64,000 bases of DNA from Bradyrhizobium sp. AZCC 1610 (GTDB lineage Bacteria; Pseudomonadota; Alphaproteobacteria; Rhizobiales; Xanthobacteraceae): positions 2,947,001 through 3,011,000 of the forward strand of contig NZ_JAZHRR010000001.1 in assembly GCF_036924515.1 (NCBI RefSeq), given 5' to 3'. The notes beneath the pieces were generated by a model. It searched no databases. It was not told the DNA's origin and saw only the letters and a program-made list of their open reading frames with translations. This document shows positions 17,690-26,020 of this stretch, piece after piece; positions within the stretch are counted from its first letter, which is position 1; every line of letters begins with the position of its first letter. The position numbers and the translations under genes were made by a program.

Positions 17690-17803
17690 TTATCCCGCTG
17701 ACAGCAGCGCCAATACCACAACGGCAAGCCATGCCACGATGACGAGCGCGGTCACCGCGCCAGCGGTGATCTTCGCTTTCTCCTTGAGGGTGTAGTCCGG
17801 CAT
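17690..17803 (-). CDS. 37-residue single-helix membrane protein
   Basis: Begins MPDYTLKEKAKITAG and continues as one long hydrophobic helix to its end. There is no strong Shine-Dalgarno. It is placed upstream of the amidohydrolase gene on the same strand. Tiny one-helix proteins of this kind recur across this half of the window. Function unknown. Confidence 0.55.
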   Translation of the reverse strand: MPDYTLKEKAKITAGAVTALVIVAWLAVVVLALLSAG

Positions 17804-18044
17804 TTTACTGCAAGTTGTGGGGGTGGACGATTAGACGCGCGTGCTTTCCGTATATCAATGCGGGAACATTGGCGCTCCCGAGGATAGTTAAGAATGCGCC
17901 AACCGGCCAGCCAAGGCTGTCTCACCCAAGGCTGTCGGCTGGCCTATCGAGCACGGTCAGTCCGGCATGGAAAGAACGGGAGTTTATAACTGACCGGCTG
18001 CGGCTTGGGTCCGGCCGTCGTTTCTATCGGCCAGCTGATGCTGC

Positions 18045-18239
18045 TCAACCGCCAAGATGCTGCATCGCCAGAACTGCCCGCTGTGCGAAATGCTTGTCGG
18101 GCCCAGCATCGGATGGTTCATCGGGGGCGGGCGAGTACTTGACACTCCGCCGGGCTTCCAAGGCATCGAGTTGCACGGCCAGAACGGAGAGGGCCAGCTT
18201 GAGATTTGCCAACTCTTGCAAGCGCGATTCTTGCGCCAT
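18045..18239 (-). CDS. Small hypothetical protein with N-terminal helix
   Basis: 64 residues. The first half is a regular amphipathic helix (LQELANLKLALSVLAVQLDALEA), and the rest is polar and proline-containing. ATG 18239 has GAGGGA about 10 bases upstream. It stands alone between the M20/MFS pair and the PEP-CTERM gene. Not recognised. Confidence 0.6.
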   Translation of the reverse strand: MAQESRLQELANLKLALSVLAVQLDALEARRSVKYSPAPDEPSDAGPDKHFAQRAVLAMQHLGG

Positions 18240-18288
18240 TGGAAACGTCCCTCACTCCGCCGCATGTTGCGGGTGACTGTCCCTAGAC

Positions 18289-18318
18289 AAAAAAGGCCGC
18301 CTGAAGGAGGCGGCCTTT
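18289..18318 (-). terminator. Rho-independent terminator after the PEP-CTERM gene
   Basis: On the minus strand AAGGCCGCCT-CCTTC-AGGCGGCC is followed by TTTTTT, 26 bases beyond the PEP-CTERM stop. The stem is near perfect and can also work in the other direction. Confidence 0.85.
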
Positions 18319-18344
18319 CTCGATTCCAGCCCTGGGGCCGAAAA

Positions 18345-19010
18345 TTACGCGAGACGGAACGAACTGGACCGCTTGCGGCGATAGGCAAGGAAGCCCACGC
18401 CGGCGAAGCCGAGGATCATCATGGCCCAGGTGGAGGGCTCGGGGACTGCACCGACCGTCTCGAACCCTCCAAGCCGGACTTGCCGCACATCCTGGAACGT
18501 GGCGCCACCAATCGCTGTGAGCGAAACGTCGGTCATCAGCTGTCCGTTGATACTGGTGATGGTGAAGAAGTTTTCGCCGTTGGCGTCGACCTGGAAGTCG
18601 TCTTCGAAGAAGCCGCCGTTGATATTGATGCCCTCCACGTGGATAAGCACGCTCCCATCGATGGCGGCATTGATGTTAAAGACGGATCGCGTGAACGTGC
18701 CGCCGGTCGCCAGCTCGAACGAGAGTTGAGTCAGAGAAACGTTCCCCGTACCGCCTGACACGGTAGCCTGGCCGTTGGGGTTTGCGCTCAAGAGTCCGTT
18801 GCCGCTCGTGGAGGTGAAATTAACCACGAGGTCGTTTGGTCCGACCGTGCCAGTGACGGTCAGTACGTCTGTCGCGGAGTTGAGCAGCACGTTGTCCGTG
18901 CCCTGATTGTTGACGCTCGTGTCCACAACGATGTCTGCCTGCGCCGGGCTGATCGAAACAGCGGCTATCGATATCAAAGCAGCTGCCAATATTCCGCGTG
19001 AATTAATCAT
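18345..19010 (-). CDS. PEP-CTERM sorting domain-containing secreted protein
   Basis: 221 residues: signal peptide (ILAAALISIAAVSISPAQA), a beta-rich, Asn/Gly/Thr-rich middle with no cysteines, and a C-terminal sorting tail VPEPSTWAMMILGFAGVGFL followed by YRRKR. Proteins of this class are thought to be processed by an exosortase and exported with exopolysaccharide. ATG 19010 has GGGAG upstream; an upstream start at 19091 would spoil the signal peptide. No exosortase gene is in the window. A terminator follows. Confidence 0.88.
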   Translation of the reverse strand: MINSRGILAAALISIAAVSISPAQADIVVDTSVNNQGTDNVLLNSATDVLTVTGTVGPNDLVVNFTSTSGNGLLSANPNGQATVSGGTGNVSLTQLSFELATGGTFTRSVFNINAAIDGSVLIHVEGININGGFFEDDFQVDANGENFFTITSINGQLMTDVSLTAIGGATFQDVRQVRLGGFETVGAVPEPSTWAMMILGFAGVGFLAYRRKRSSSFRLA

Positions 19011-19746
19011 TGTTATACTCCCGCCAGTACTGGAAATTCGCAATAAATTTATCGGCTGGCCTGATATGCCAACTTTTCCCGAAGCTATCATCTATTAAAA
19101 ATTGGTAAAGCGAATTGACTTTACCATAGTACCGTAAAATAAAATAATTTAATCGATTATAGGTTGCGCTGCATCCATGCCGCACCCGCATTTGAAGCGT
19201 TCGCTACGGCTGTATTGTGCTTGCTGTAGTCCGTGGCGCAACATTTAATTTGAGGCGATTGCAATGCGTATTAAATGCGCGCCCAGAATAAATACACAAT
19301 ATTCGTGATCCGTGCGGCCCGGGCTTCCTTGTCGTGGGGGCCCGGTGCTGTACGAGCCGCTTGCGATATCGCGTACCGCCTCGCCGAGTGAACGCCTGCA
19401 CCCAATCGAGAGCGCACGGCATCCAGATATGAACAGTGCGAGGGGATGACAACTAAACAGGCAGCCGCAAAGATAAGTCCGCCGGAGGTGCTATCTGATT
19501 GCCAGGAGATGGCGTGCACTTGGGCGGTTACGCAAAGGCGCGGCCTGAGAAGAGCCAGGTTCTCCTGGTGTCGCCGGACGGCGGCGTGACCGAGCCGCCG
19601 GCAACAGTGGAACCGTCAGGATATCCCTGCCTCGTCGAGAGCCTGTTTTTGAGAAGTCGGCTGGAGGGTCAACGAGCTCGGGGGAGGGGCCTGGCAGCAT
19701 TCAGTCCCCGCATGTGATAATCCCCGAGCCTCGTGAGGAGGGTCCG
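19011..19746. other. Gene-poor stretch
   Basis: The first 150 bases are AT-rich (around 19100-19165) and presumably hold the PEP-CTERM promoter. Beyond that there are only short frames without supporting Shine-Dalgarno sites or protein-like composition. No RNA gene was recognised. Confidence 0.5.
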
Positions 19747-19839
19747 TCAGGTATCCGGCGGAAAGTAGACCCGCAACGTTACGCGGAGTGCGAGGTAAAG
19801 CGCGACGCAGGTCGTGATTGCAATAGCGGCCGTATCCAT
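19747..19839 (-). CDS. 30-residue single-helix membrane protein
   Basis: MDTAAIAITTCVALYLALRV begins one membrane helix, and the tail ends VYFPPDT. ATG 19839 is preceded by AGGGAAA. The compact, start-to-stop hydrophobic design and the ribosome site support a real micro-gene. Function unknown. Confidence 0.6.
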   Translation of the reverse strand: MDTAAIAITTCVALYLALRVTLRVYFPPDT

Positions 19840-19974
19840 TTTCCCTGTTCCTCATTCTTACGCATTGATGTCCGTTTGCCGGACTATGCAGCGGATGGAA
19901 CTTGGGCTGTGAAAATGGTTCCCTTAAGCCTTGAAAATGGTCGCCTTGGGCTTTGAAAGTGTTTGCAACACGAC

Positions 19975-20049
19975 TGGCGCTCCCTAGCGGAATCGAACCG
20001 CTCTCTCCACCGTGAAAGGGTGGCGTCCTAACCGATAGACGAAGGGAGC
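19975..20049 (-). tRNA. tRNA-Glu (anticodon TTC)
   Basis: Minus-strand cloverleaf: acceptor GCTCCCT pairs with AGGGAGC, anticodon stem CCACC/GGTGG with loop CTTTCAC, T-arm with GGTTCGATTCC. CCA is encoded at the 3' end (19975-19977). Nothing is integrated at its 3' end. Confidence 0.96.
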
Positions 20050-20294
20050 AAAAACAACCGGAGAATCAACGCGTTATGCGCTTGATAGGCCGTGTTGGCC
20101 GCCTGCCGTCCATGTTCCATGGAGGCGGCGACGGGCGAACGTATAGTGGCGTTTGGCCGGGTGGGCAAGCCGCTCGGAAACCCGTTTTTTGCGGCCGTTT
20201 GCGCCTCGATCGACCCCCTGGCGGCGACACGTCACCGCCGTGCAACGGAATTTAAAGCCGCATGTCGTAAGGCTGTGTTGGGGGAACTTCCGAC

Positions 20295-20555
20295 ATGGCT
20301 TTGCTATCGAGCAAAAAGCGCGAGACGCGCAAATCGTTGAGCCAGCCCGGCTGGATCACGCTCGAGGGTGGTTTTGCCGCCCGCCAATGCGTGGTGCGGG
20401 ATCTGTCCACGACGGGGGCGAAGGTCACGATCGACGATCCCAACTCGCTGCCGGCGAAGTTGCGGTTGGCGTTTTCGCGCGACGCCAGGACCGGACATCG
20501 CTGCGAAGTGGTCTGGCGCCGCGGCAAATCGGTCGGCGTCAAGTTCGTCCGCTAA
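20295..20555 (+). CDS. PilZ domain protein
   Basis: 86 residues, essentially one PilZ domain: KRETRKSLSQPGWITLEGG, then VVRDLSTTGAKVTIDD (the D/NxSxxG motif), ending in VVWRRGKSVGVKFVR. PilZ domains bind cyclic di-GMP through an N-terminal RxxxR and DxSxxG. Here the basic stretch KKRETRK partly fits RxxxR, so binding is plausible but not certain. Stand-alone PilZ proteins act as c-di-GMP adaptors. Confidence 0.85.
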   Translation: MALLSSKKRETRKSLSQPGWITLEGGFAARQCVVRDLSTTGAKVTIDDPNSLPAKLRLAFSRDARTGHRCEVVWRRGKSVGVKFVR

Positions 20556-20591
20556 TCTGGCATCGATCCGCGAGGAGCGATAAAAGGCGGG

Positions 20592-20843
20592 ATGCGAAAA
20601 TTTCTCCTGGTCATGATGGCTGTGGTGTTCCCTGTGCTTGCCGCGGCCGCCGAGCAGCCCCGTCTTCAGAAGTCCGACAAGGCCGCAACGTCGGGCAAGG
20701 TGCTTCCGCTGAAGCGCTCAAATTCAGCCAACGCCTGCGCGGAGTACGGCGCGGGCTTCGTCAAGATCGAAGGCACCAACACCTGCATGAAAATCGGCGG
20801 TGCGGTAAGCGTCGGCGCCGGCGTGTCCGGCGGCTCGCGCTGA
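20592..20843 (+). CDS. Mini-protein with porin N-terminal signature
   Basis: 83 residues with a signal peptide (FLLVMMAVVFPVLAAAAE). It then carries the short motif CAEYGAGFVKIEGTNTCMKI, which matches the first disulfide hairpin of rhizobial Omp2b-type porins (usual form C..YGAGF..IPGTDTCIKIGG). The whole beta-barrel is absent. It is either a stand-alone periplasmic or outer-membrane peptide or a relic of a porin gene. AAGGCGGG precedes the ATG. Confidence 0.65.
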   Translation: MRKFLLVMMAVVFPVLAAAAEQPRLQKSDKAATSGKVLPLKRSNSANACAEYGAGFVKIEGTNTCMKIGGAVSVGAGVSGGSR

Positions 20844-20845
20844 CT

Positions 20846-21511
20846 TTAAGTCATTGGCGGCGCGATGAACTGCGTGAAGCCGGGGCGGGCCGCGAATTGC
20901 GAAAACCAGCGTTCGAGGTTCGGCAGCTTTGGCTTGGTGACGCCTTCGACGCCGAACCAGCGCCGCGCAAACGCGCCGAGTGCGATATCGGCGATCGTGA
21001 ATTGATCGCCTTCGATGAAGCGCCGCGTCTCAAGGTGCGCCTCGACGATCCGCCACACCGCGGCCTCGGCGTCGACATCCTTCTGGATCGCAACCATGTC
21101 GCGCTTTTCGACCGGCGTTCGCACCAGCGCCCAGAACACCGGGCGGTCGACCGGCTGCAGCGTCGACAGCGTCCAGTCGAGCCAGCGGTCGACGCCGGCG
21201 CGCGCTTTCGGTTGCGAGGGGTAGACCTGCGAACCTTGGTCCGATCCTTGGCCATAGGCCATGCAGAGATAGCGCATCACGGAATTGGATTCCCACAGCA
21301 CGTAGTCGCCGTCCACCAGCGTCGGCACGCGGCCGTTCGGGTTCATCGCCAGATACGGCGCCTCGTTGTTCTTGCCGAACTGCATGCCGGCGTCGATGCG
21401 CTCGTAGGCGAGATCGAGTTCGGCGAGGCACCACAGCACTTTTTGAACGTTGACCGAGTTGGCCCGGCCCCAGATGGTGAGTTGTTGTTTCTTGTTGTCG
21501 GCCACGCGCAT
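20846..21511 (-). CDS. Glutathione S-transferase family protein
   Basis: 221 residues. N-terminal thioredoxin-like domain: LTIWGRANSVNVQKVLWCLAELDL, then NPNGRVPTLVDGDYVLWESNSVMRYL (the conserved cis-Pro and ESN/ESxAI glutathione-binding motif). C-terminal helical domain with the N-capping motif FTIADIALGAF. Cytosolic, conjugating or reducing role; substrate unknown. It lies downstream of a terminator, so it is probably transcribed alone. Confidence 0.9.
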   Translation of the reverse strand: MRVADNKKQQLTIWGRANSVNVQKVLWCLAELDLAYERIDAGMQFGKNNEAPYLAMNPNGRVPTLVDGDYVLWESNSVMRYLCMAYGQGSDQGSQVYPSQPKARAGVDRWLDWTLSTLQPVDRPVFWALVRTPVEKRDMVAIQKDVDAEAAVWRIVEAHLETRRFIEGDQFTIADIALGAFARRWFGVEGVTKPKLPNLERWFSQFAARPGFTQFIAPPMT

Positions 21512-21556
21512 TGCTCCCGCTGATCTTCCGATTGGCCGTTAATAGCTGAAGATCGG

Positions 21557-21580
21557 CAAAAAAGCGCGCTCCTGCGCGCG
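21557..21580 (-). terminator. Terminator between the glyoxalase and GST genes
   Basis: GCGCGC-AGGA-GCGCGC followed by TTTTTT on the minus strand, a strong short intrinsic terminator. It separates gloA-side transcription from the GST gene. Confidence 0.75.
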
Positions 21581-21589
21581 TTGAAGCCC

Positions 21590-21789
21590 GACAAAAAATC
21601 AGGCTCCGCCGCAGTGCGACAGAGCCCCGATTTTTCGCGCGCCTCGGGCGCTTCGGTATTGACGTCGCCAGAATGGCGGCTGCGCGTCAGCCGCCATTCG
21701 CTTTCAGTCGCACCGTCAGGAAACGGCGCGTCCGCCCTGATCACGAGCCGGTAGCTCGGATGACGGACGTGCACGAAGAAATTGTACAA
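21590..21789 (-). pseudogene. Possible degraded small gene
   Basis: A TTG-started frame at 21789 reads a protein-like stretch (FFVHVRHPSYRLVIRADAPF... TESEWRLTRSRHSGDVNTEA). After that it loses protein character, runs through the terminator at 21557 and into the GST gene out of frame. The first 45 codons resemble a small conserved Bradyrhizobium protein (from memory). I read it as a truncated or frameshifted copy, with low certainty. Confidence 0.35.
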
Positions 21790-21792
21790 GGC

Positions 21793-22245
21793 CTACCAGT
21801 GGCCGGTGTTCGGCATCGAGGACCACGGCTCCGCCGGCGGCTTCGGTTCGCCCTTCTGCAACAGCTCGATCGAATGCAGATCCGGCGAGCGCACGAACGC
21901 CATGTTGCCGTCGCGCGGCGGCCGGTTGATGGTGATGCCGGCCTTCATCAGGCGGTCGCAGGTCGCGTAGATGTCGTCGACCTCATAGGCGAGGTGGCCG
22001 AAATGGCGGTCCTCGCCGTATTTCTCCTCGTCCCAATTGTATGTCAGCTCGACCAGCGGCGCGCCGCGGTTCTGGGGCGCGGCCTTGAACAGGCCTTCGT
22101 CCTCGGGCGCGCACAGGAACACCAGCGTGAACCGGCCCTTGTCGTTGTCGACCCGGCGTACTTCCTTCAGCCCCAGCGCGTCCCGATAAAACTTCATCGC
22201 GGTATCGAGATTGCGGACGCGCAGCATGGTGTGGAGATAGCGCAT
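21793..22245 (-). CDS. gloA: Lactoylglutathione lyase (glyoxalase I)
   Basis: Detoxifies methylglyoxal by isomerising its hemithioacetal with glutathione. It is a 150-residue VOC-fold protein with MRYLHTMLRVRNLDTAMKFY (first metal His), LVELTYNWDEEKYG (Glu), GHLAYEVDDIY (His) and SPDLHSIELLQ (Glu). AGGAGG lies eight bases before ATG 22245, so the longer open frame is rejected. It neighbours the GST gene, and both use glutathione. Confidence 0.93.
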   Translation of the reverse strand: MRYLHTMLRVRNLDTAMKFYRDALGLKEVRRVDNDKGRFTLVFLCAPEDEGLFKAAPQNRGAPLVELTYNWDEEKYGEDRHFGHLAYEVDDIYATCDRLMKAGITINRPPRDGNMAFVRSPDLHSIELLQKGEPKPPAEPWSSMPNTGHW

Positions 22246-22994
22246 GTTTGTTGTCCTCCTGAGAACGTTTGGAGATTTCGTTATGGTTCGGGCGGGTGGG
22301 CGATAAATAGCAGCAAAACGCGCCAAGGGGCAGGGTGTTGCGGGCCAATGGCGTTGCCGTAACCGCGTGACTGGACCCGCTGGCCGGATACCCCATAAGC
22401 CAGCGAGCTATCTCCGGGTTCAACTGGCCGCCACTCTTCGTCGCGTTGTTCCTTGTGGGTAAACTTGGCGAAGTTCAATGATTGAGTCGTAGATTTGTCC
22501 TAGGCTTGGATTTGGGGACGACACCCGGCGTCAGCAGGGTGTTCATTGATGGAGGTTTGCAATGCCCAGACTATTCGGCTTGAAGGCAACACCGGCAGCC
22601 GCACGGTCGGCGGCGGCATCATCAACCACTACGCGGGACCAGAGCGCACCGGCGTCTGCAGCGAAGCGCCGTTCTCCGGACAGTTCTCAAGCGTCAAAGC
22701 TCTCTTCCCAACGCTCGGAGCTGCCGTTCTCGCCCGCGAGCTGGCGGGGCTGCCATGGTCGGCGATCAATCTCTCAAAACTGAAGCTACACGCCACAGGC
22801 AAGGGCACGCCAGGAAGCCAGAGATGCAGGCTGCCGGGAAGGCGCGTCGATTTGAAAGATGATAAAGCTGACGTCCGCTGGATGGCGACCTCTTCGGTAG
22901 AGGCCTCTGTTCGGCGGCCCGGTGAAAACGTCGCGCTGAACGTAACGCTCGCGCCATTTCAACCGGAAACCGATGCCAGGGCATCAATCGTTAC
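22246..22994. other. Intergenic region with a possible gene relic
   Basis: About 750 bases with no convincing intact gene. On the minus strand around 22330-22425 the words NPEIARWLMGYPAS and HAVTATPLARN resemble the C-terminal end of phage-type DNA methyltransferases. On the plus strand, GGAGG stands before an ATG at 22562 that opens a 73-codon Ser/Ala-rich frame (to 22783), which I cannot support further. Confidence 0.35.
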
Positions 22995-23153
22995 CTAGAG
23001 CGTCAGCGCGGGAATAAGACTCTCGAACAGTTCGACGAGCCGTTGGCCGGTCATTCCGACGGCGGCAATGATGGCCAGGGCGATGAACCCAGCGATGAGG
23101 CTGTATTCGATTGCGGTGGCAGCGGACTCGTCGCGAAGAAACTTCCCGAGCAT
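22995..23153 (-). CDS. Flp/Fap-type pilin subunit
   Basis: 52 residues: a short leader, then the class IVb pilin signature SAATAIEYSLIAGFIALAII and a small C-terminal tail ending IPALTL. Processing is expected within the leader, before the hydrophobic helix. GAGAGA precedes the ATG. Flp pilins build Tad-type adhesive pili, but no cpa/tad genes are adjacent, so this is an orphan pilin copy. Confidence 0.88.
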   Translation of the reverse strand: MLGKFLRDESAATAIEYSLIAGFIALAIIAAVGMTGQRLVELFESLIPALTL

Positions 23154-23402
23154 TCATTCTCTCTCGAACTTTGACGGAAATGTTGTGGCACGCGCAAGTT
23201 GCCGGTAAGACAACCAAAAGCGTAAAATTGCAGGAATATCGGGTTGCGGCCCATGGCGGACGGCGTGATCCATCGCGTTTGCTGGCGGCCCTGTTCGGAT
23301 CGATATCATTTGGCGAGCCAGAACGCCGCGTCACCAGCGTGATCCCTCACACATACTCGACTGGCTGTCCCCTCCATTGTCGCGCCAACGGAGGGATCGC
23401 CC

Positions 23403-23558
23403 ATGCTTCTGATCAACGGCCTGCTCATCCTCGCGATGATTTTCTTCTTCGTGCTTCCGATTACCGACGCCAGGACGGCTCGGATGAAATTGTCCGTGGT
23501 GAGCAGCCTCGGCGTATTGCTGGCGGTGTCGGTTGTCGTGCCGCGCCTGATGCACTAA
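23403..23558 (+). CDS. 51-residue membrane protein
   Basis: Two short hydrophobic helices (LLINGLLILAMIFFFVLPI and SSLGVLLAVSVVVPRL) separated by a basic loop (DARTARMK). GGAGGG stands seven bases before ATG 23403. Not recognised; the clear ribosome site and hairpin topology support a real gene. Confidence 0.65.
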   Translation: MLLINGLLILAMIFFFVLPITDARTARMKLSVVSSLGVLLAVSVVVPRLMH

Positions 23559-23642
23559 CAAAAGCTGCCCGCTTCAATGCGCGGGTGGCGGGCGCCTGCG
23601 ACGGCGGGCGGTCGGCTGGCGCGCGACAGCAGGGGCGTCGAC

Positions 23643-23939
23643 ATGATTATCGTGACTGGCGGCATCCTGGCGCGCGAGGAGGCCTTTGACGACGTGCTCC
23701 GCTCCTGCCTGGAGCATGTCGAGCGCTCCCGCAAGGAGCCCGGCTGCATCTCGCATGACGTGCATATCGACTGCCAAAACCCGATGCGGCTGTTCTTCTT
23801 CGAGCAATGGGCTGACGAGGCGGCGTTACGCACGCATTTCGCCGTCGAAGGTTCGAAGGCGTTTGTAAGATCGCTCAAGGGCCGCATCGTCGAGACGACG
23901 GGGACACAGATCTATCGGGCGGAAGCGATACCGCGATAA
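23643..23939 (+). CDS. Antibiotic biosynthesis monooxygenase (ABM) domain protein
   Basis: 98 residues forming a single dimeric ferredoxin-like ABM fold: MIIVTGGILAREEAFDDVL, SRKEPGCISHDVHID, and LFFFEQWADEAALRTHFAVE. Such proteins include YgiN-like quinol monooxygenases and many of unknown substrate. AGGGG precedes ATG 23643. Confidence 0.88.
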   Translation: MIIVTGGILAREEAFDDVLRSCLEHVERSRKEPGCISHDVHIDCQNPMRLFFFEQWADEAALRTHFAVEGSKAFVRSLKGRIVETTGTQIYRAEAIPR

Positions 23940-24021
23940 GGAAACGGCTGTCCCGCACGGAAAACCATCGAGCTGCGCGCGACCTCGAGATCGCGCGCAG
24001 GAATTTGACTTCCCGCTTCGC

Positions 24022-24216
24022 TTAGACCTTGACGTCCAGCAGGGACGTTTCGTCGGGCGGCACATCCGCAAGGGCCGCTTCCATGGCGGCTGCCTTGGCG
24101 TGATAGACGGCCTGAAGATCCTGGTTGATCGTATTCGGTGGCGCCTTGGCGTTCTGATCGACGACGAGTTGTATTCTGGCCTGCGTCACTTCAACCGGTA
24201 TGGGATAAATGACCAT
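24022..24216 (-). CDS. Small hypothetical protein
   Basis: 64 residues (MVIYPIPVEVTQARIQLVVD...). ATG 24216 has AGGAGGG seven bases upstream, which decides against the longer frame at 24237. It has an amphipathic middle (DLQAVYHAKAAAMEAALADV) and an acidic end. Soluble, not recognised. Confidence 0.7.
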   Translation of the reverse strand: MVIYPIPVEVTQARIQLVVDQNAKAPPNTINQDLQAVYHAKAAAMEAALADVPPDETSLLDVKV

Positions 24217-24463
24217 GGGATAACCCTCCTGGGCCAAACCTTGTCAGGCGGCTATTTACGCTTTGTAAAGAGGTTGGGTTAATGGCGCAGCATTTCAGGG
24301 AGGCTCGGTAAATGGAGGCTTAAGTTTCCATGACCGGCGTCAAAAAAATTTATAGTGTTTTTCGAGCGAAAGCCTGCCCGGACTTGATCCGGGGTCGCGT
24401 CACGAGCACGCATCAAAACGGGAATCTGAAGCCCGGCGTTGCTGCAATCGGAACCGAAACGAC

Positions 24464-24610
24464 CTAATGCTTCTGTTCCAGCCGCTCGGCATAGAGGCGG
24501 AATTCCTCGGCCATCTCGATCAGCTTCTTCGAGGCTTCGGGATCCTTGACGGCTTCGGCGAGCTGCCGGGCTCTGTTGGACTGGTCTCGGTAGTGGTCGG
24601 CTTGGGTCAT
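24464..24610 (-). CDS. Small helical hypothetical protein
   Basis: 48 residues, all predicted helix (ADHYRDQSNRARQLAEAV...KKLIEMAEEFRLYAERLEQ). AGGTG lies six bases before ATG 24610. The pattern is that of short Bradyrhizobium proteins of unknown role. Confidence 0.65.
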   Translation of the reverse strand: MTQADHYRDQSNRARQLAEAVKDPEASKKLIEMAEEFRLYAERLEQKH

Positions 24611-24853
24611 CGCAGCACCTTTTTGGATAAGTACGGGCTGCGCCAAAAAGGTTCGACGTCCGGCACGCGACCGGACATGGCGGGATGAGGAACAGCGGGA
24701 TCGATCGGATGGGTAAGAGGACGACGCGGCGAGGTAACGCTATCTTAACAAGATAACGGTGCCGGAAAACGCGGCCCCTGTTCGTTCTGTGAGAACAAAA
24801 GGAGTCTTGCTCTCAACCGAACTCAATCCCGCGATTGACGCCGACGTTCGGCG

Positions 24854-24958
24854 TCAACGGTCCGGCAATTTATTGTCTGGCGGTCGGTGATAGGTTGCGA
24901 TGGCGATGAAGCCCGCATAGCCGATCACATTGATCAGTATTTCCATCCACGCGGGCAT
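24854..24958 (-). CDS. 34-residue single-helix membrane protein
   Basis: MPAWMEILINVIGYAGFIAI starts the helix, and the tail is HRPPDNKLPDR. GGAAGG precedes the ATG at 24958. Function unknown; one of several one-helix micro-proteins in this region. Confidence 0.55.
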   Translation of the reverse strand: MPAWMEILINVIGYAGFIAIATYHRPPDNKLPDR

Positions 24959-25077
24959 GACACACCTTCCCGACTGTTAAACTCCGCCAGGGCGTGTTTG
25001 TTCCTGCGCAATACGACGATCAGACCCGCCCTACCGCATGGCTCGCGATCGCGTGCGACCGCAGTCGTCTGCTCCAT

Positions 25078-25126
25078 AACGAAAACCCCGCCTACATTCG
25101 AAGATGCAGACGGGGTTTTTCGTGCT
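25078..25126 (+). terminator. Bidirectional terminator-like hairpin
   Basis: AAAACCCCG (about 25082) pairs with CGGGGTTTTT (about 25115) around a long loop, with T-runs on both strands. It separates two small minus-strand genes. Confidence 0.6.
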
Positions 25127-25298
25127 TCACCTCTCGCAAGGTTGCTGCACTTGGGAAGAAAACGTCGAGGCACCGGCTTCGTTCCTGCCATTGCGAATTT
25201 TCTTGGCGGAATTTCTTGGCGGAATTCGCTTGCGGTTCCACGCGCCATATTCCGTCGGCGATAACGCGAGGGGCGAGCAAGCTTCTGCCGGTTCCGCC

Positions 25299-25466
25299 TC
25301 AGCGCCAGAACGAAGGCCGGCCGGATCCGTTCAGCGCGTTGGCCAAGGTCGTCTCGTAATACTCTTCGCGCTCGCGTTCGAACTTCTGCTGGGTTTCCCT
25401 GAAGCTAGCGACGCGGGCTGCGATTTCGGCCCGGTCGCGCGTGAGTCTTTCTTCCTTCTCTGTCAT
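25299..25466 (-). CDS. Small charged helical protein
   Basis: 55 residues. MTEKEERLTRDRAEIAARVA and FRETQQKFEREREEYYETT form a highly charged continuous helix, with a short tail ending RPSFWR. The protein is probably a coiled coil. It starts at ATG 25466. Not recognised. Confidence 0.65.
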   Translation of the reverse strand: MTEKEERLTRDRAEIAARVASFRETQQKFEREREEYYETTLANALNGSGRPSFWR

Positions 25467-25655
25467 CGCCCATCCGTATCTTGTTTGATTCGCGCCCCGC
25501 CATGATTGGCGCGCGCGAATGGGGCGTGAATGGGGAGGCGGGCTACAGCACTGTGATTGGCTGTCGTAGTGAAGCGAAGGTGGTGGATAAGATGTGGCGC
25601 ATTCTTGTCGCTCACGCGGGTTCCCGTTAGCGAAAGGCTCAAACGGGAGGTTCCA

Positions 25656-25892
25656 ATGGCAAAGATCGATCTGGATTCACTTGGTATCGAAGAACTCGCT
25701 GGTCTGCGCGAGAGCGCCGCCGACAAGCTGTTCGAGAAGGTCGCCGCGCGACGCGCCGAGCTCGAAGCGGAGCTGGAAAAGCTGGCCCAGTACGGCAAGC
25801 CGGTGAAGAAGGCGGAAAGCGCACCCGCGCCGAAGGCGAAGAAGACCGAAGAAGCCAAAGAGCCGAAGGAACAGGTCGCCAAAGCAGCGTGA
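25656..25892 (+). CDS. H-NS-like N-terminal domain protein
   Basis: 78 residues. The first half (LDSLGIEELAGLRESAADKL, then FEKVAARRAELEAELEKLAQ) matches the oligomerisation region of alphaproteobacterial H-NS-family proteins. The tail is Lys/Ala/Glu-rich with no typical DNA-binding loop. GGGAGG six bases before ATG 25656 fixes the start. It could be a truncated H-NS acting as an antagonist by forming mixed oligomers (inference). Confidence 0.65.
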   Translation: MAKIDLDSLGIEELAGLRESAADKLFEKVAARRAELEAELEKLAQYGKPVKKAESAPAPKAKKTEEAKEPKEQVAKAA

Positions 25893-26020
25893 TAAGGCGG
25901 CCTGATATAAGGCCGCCTTGACGATGTGCATGCTGCGCGGCCGGGCAGGGCGCTTCGATCTGGCAATCCGAAGGGCCGTGCTATAATTCGCACGGCCCAA
26001 CCATTCGGAAAATATCAGCG

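Noticed and set aside
21343..21789. 148-codon gene overlapping the GST start
   Set aside because: Runs through a strong terminator and into GST out of frame; only the first 45 codons look protein-like, so listed as a possible pseudogene.
22546..22998. 150-codon plus-strand gene
   Set aside because: No protein character, and its end lies opposite the Flp pilin gene.
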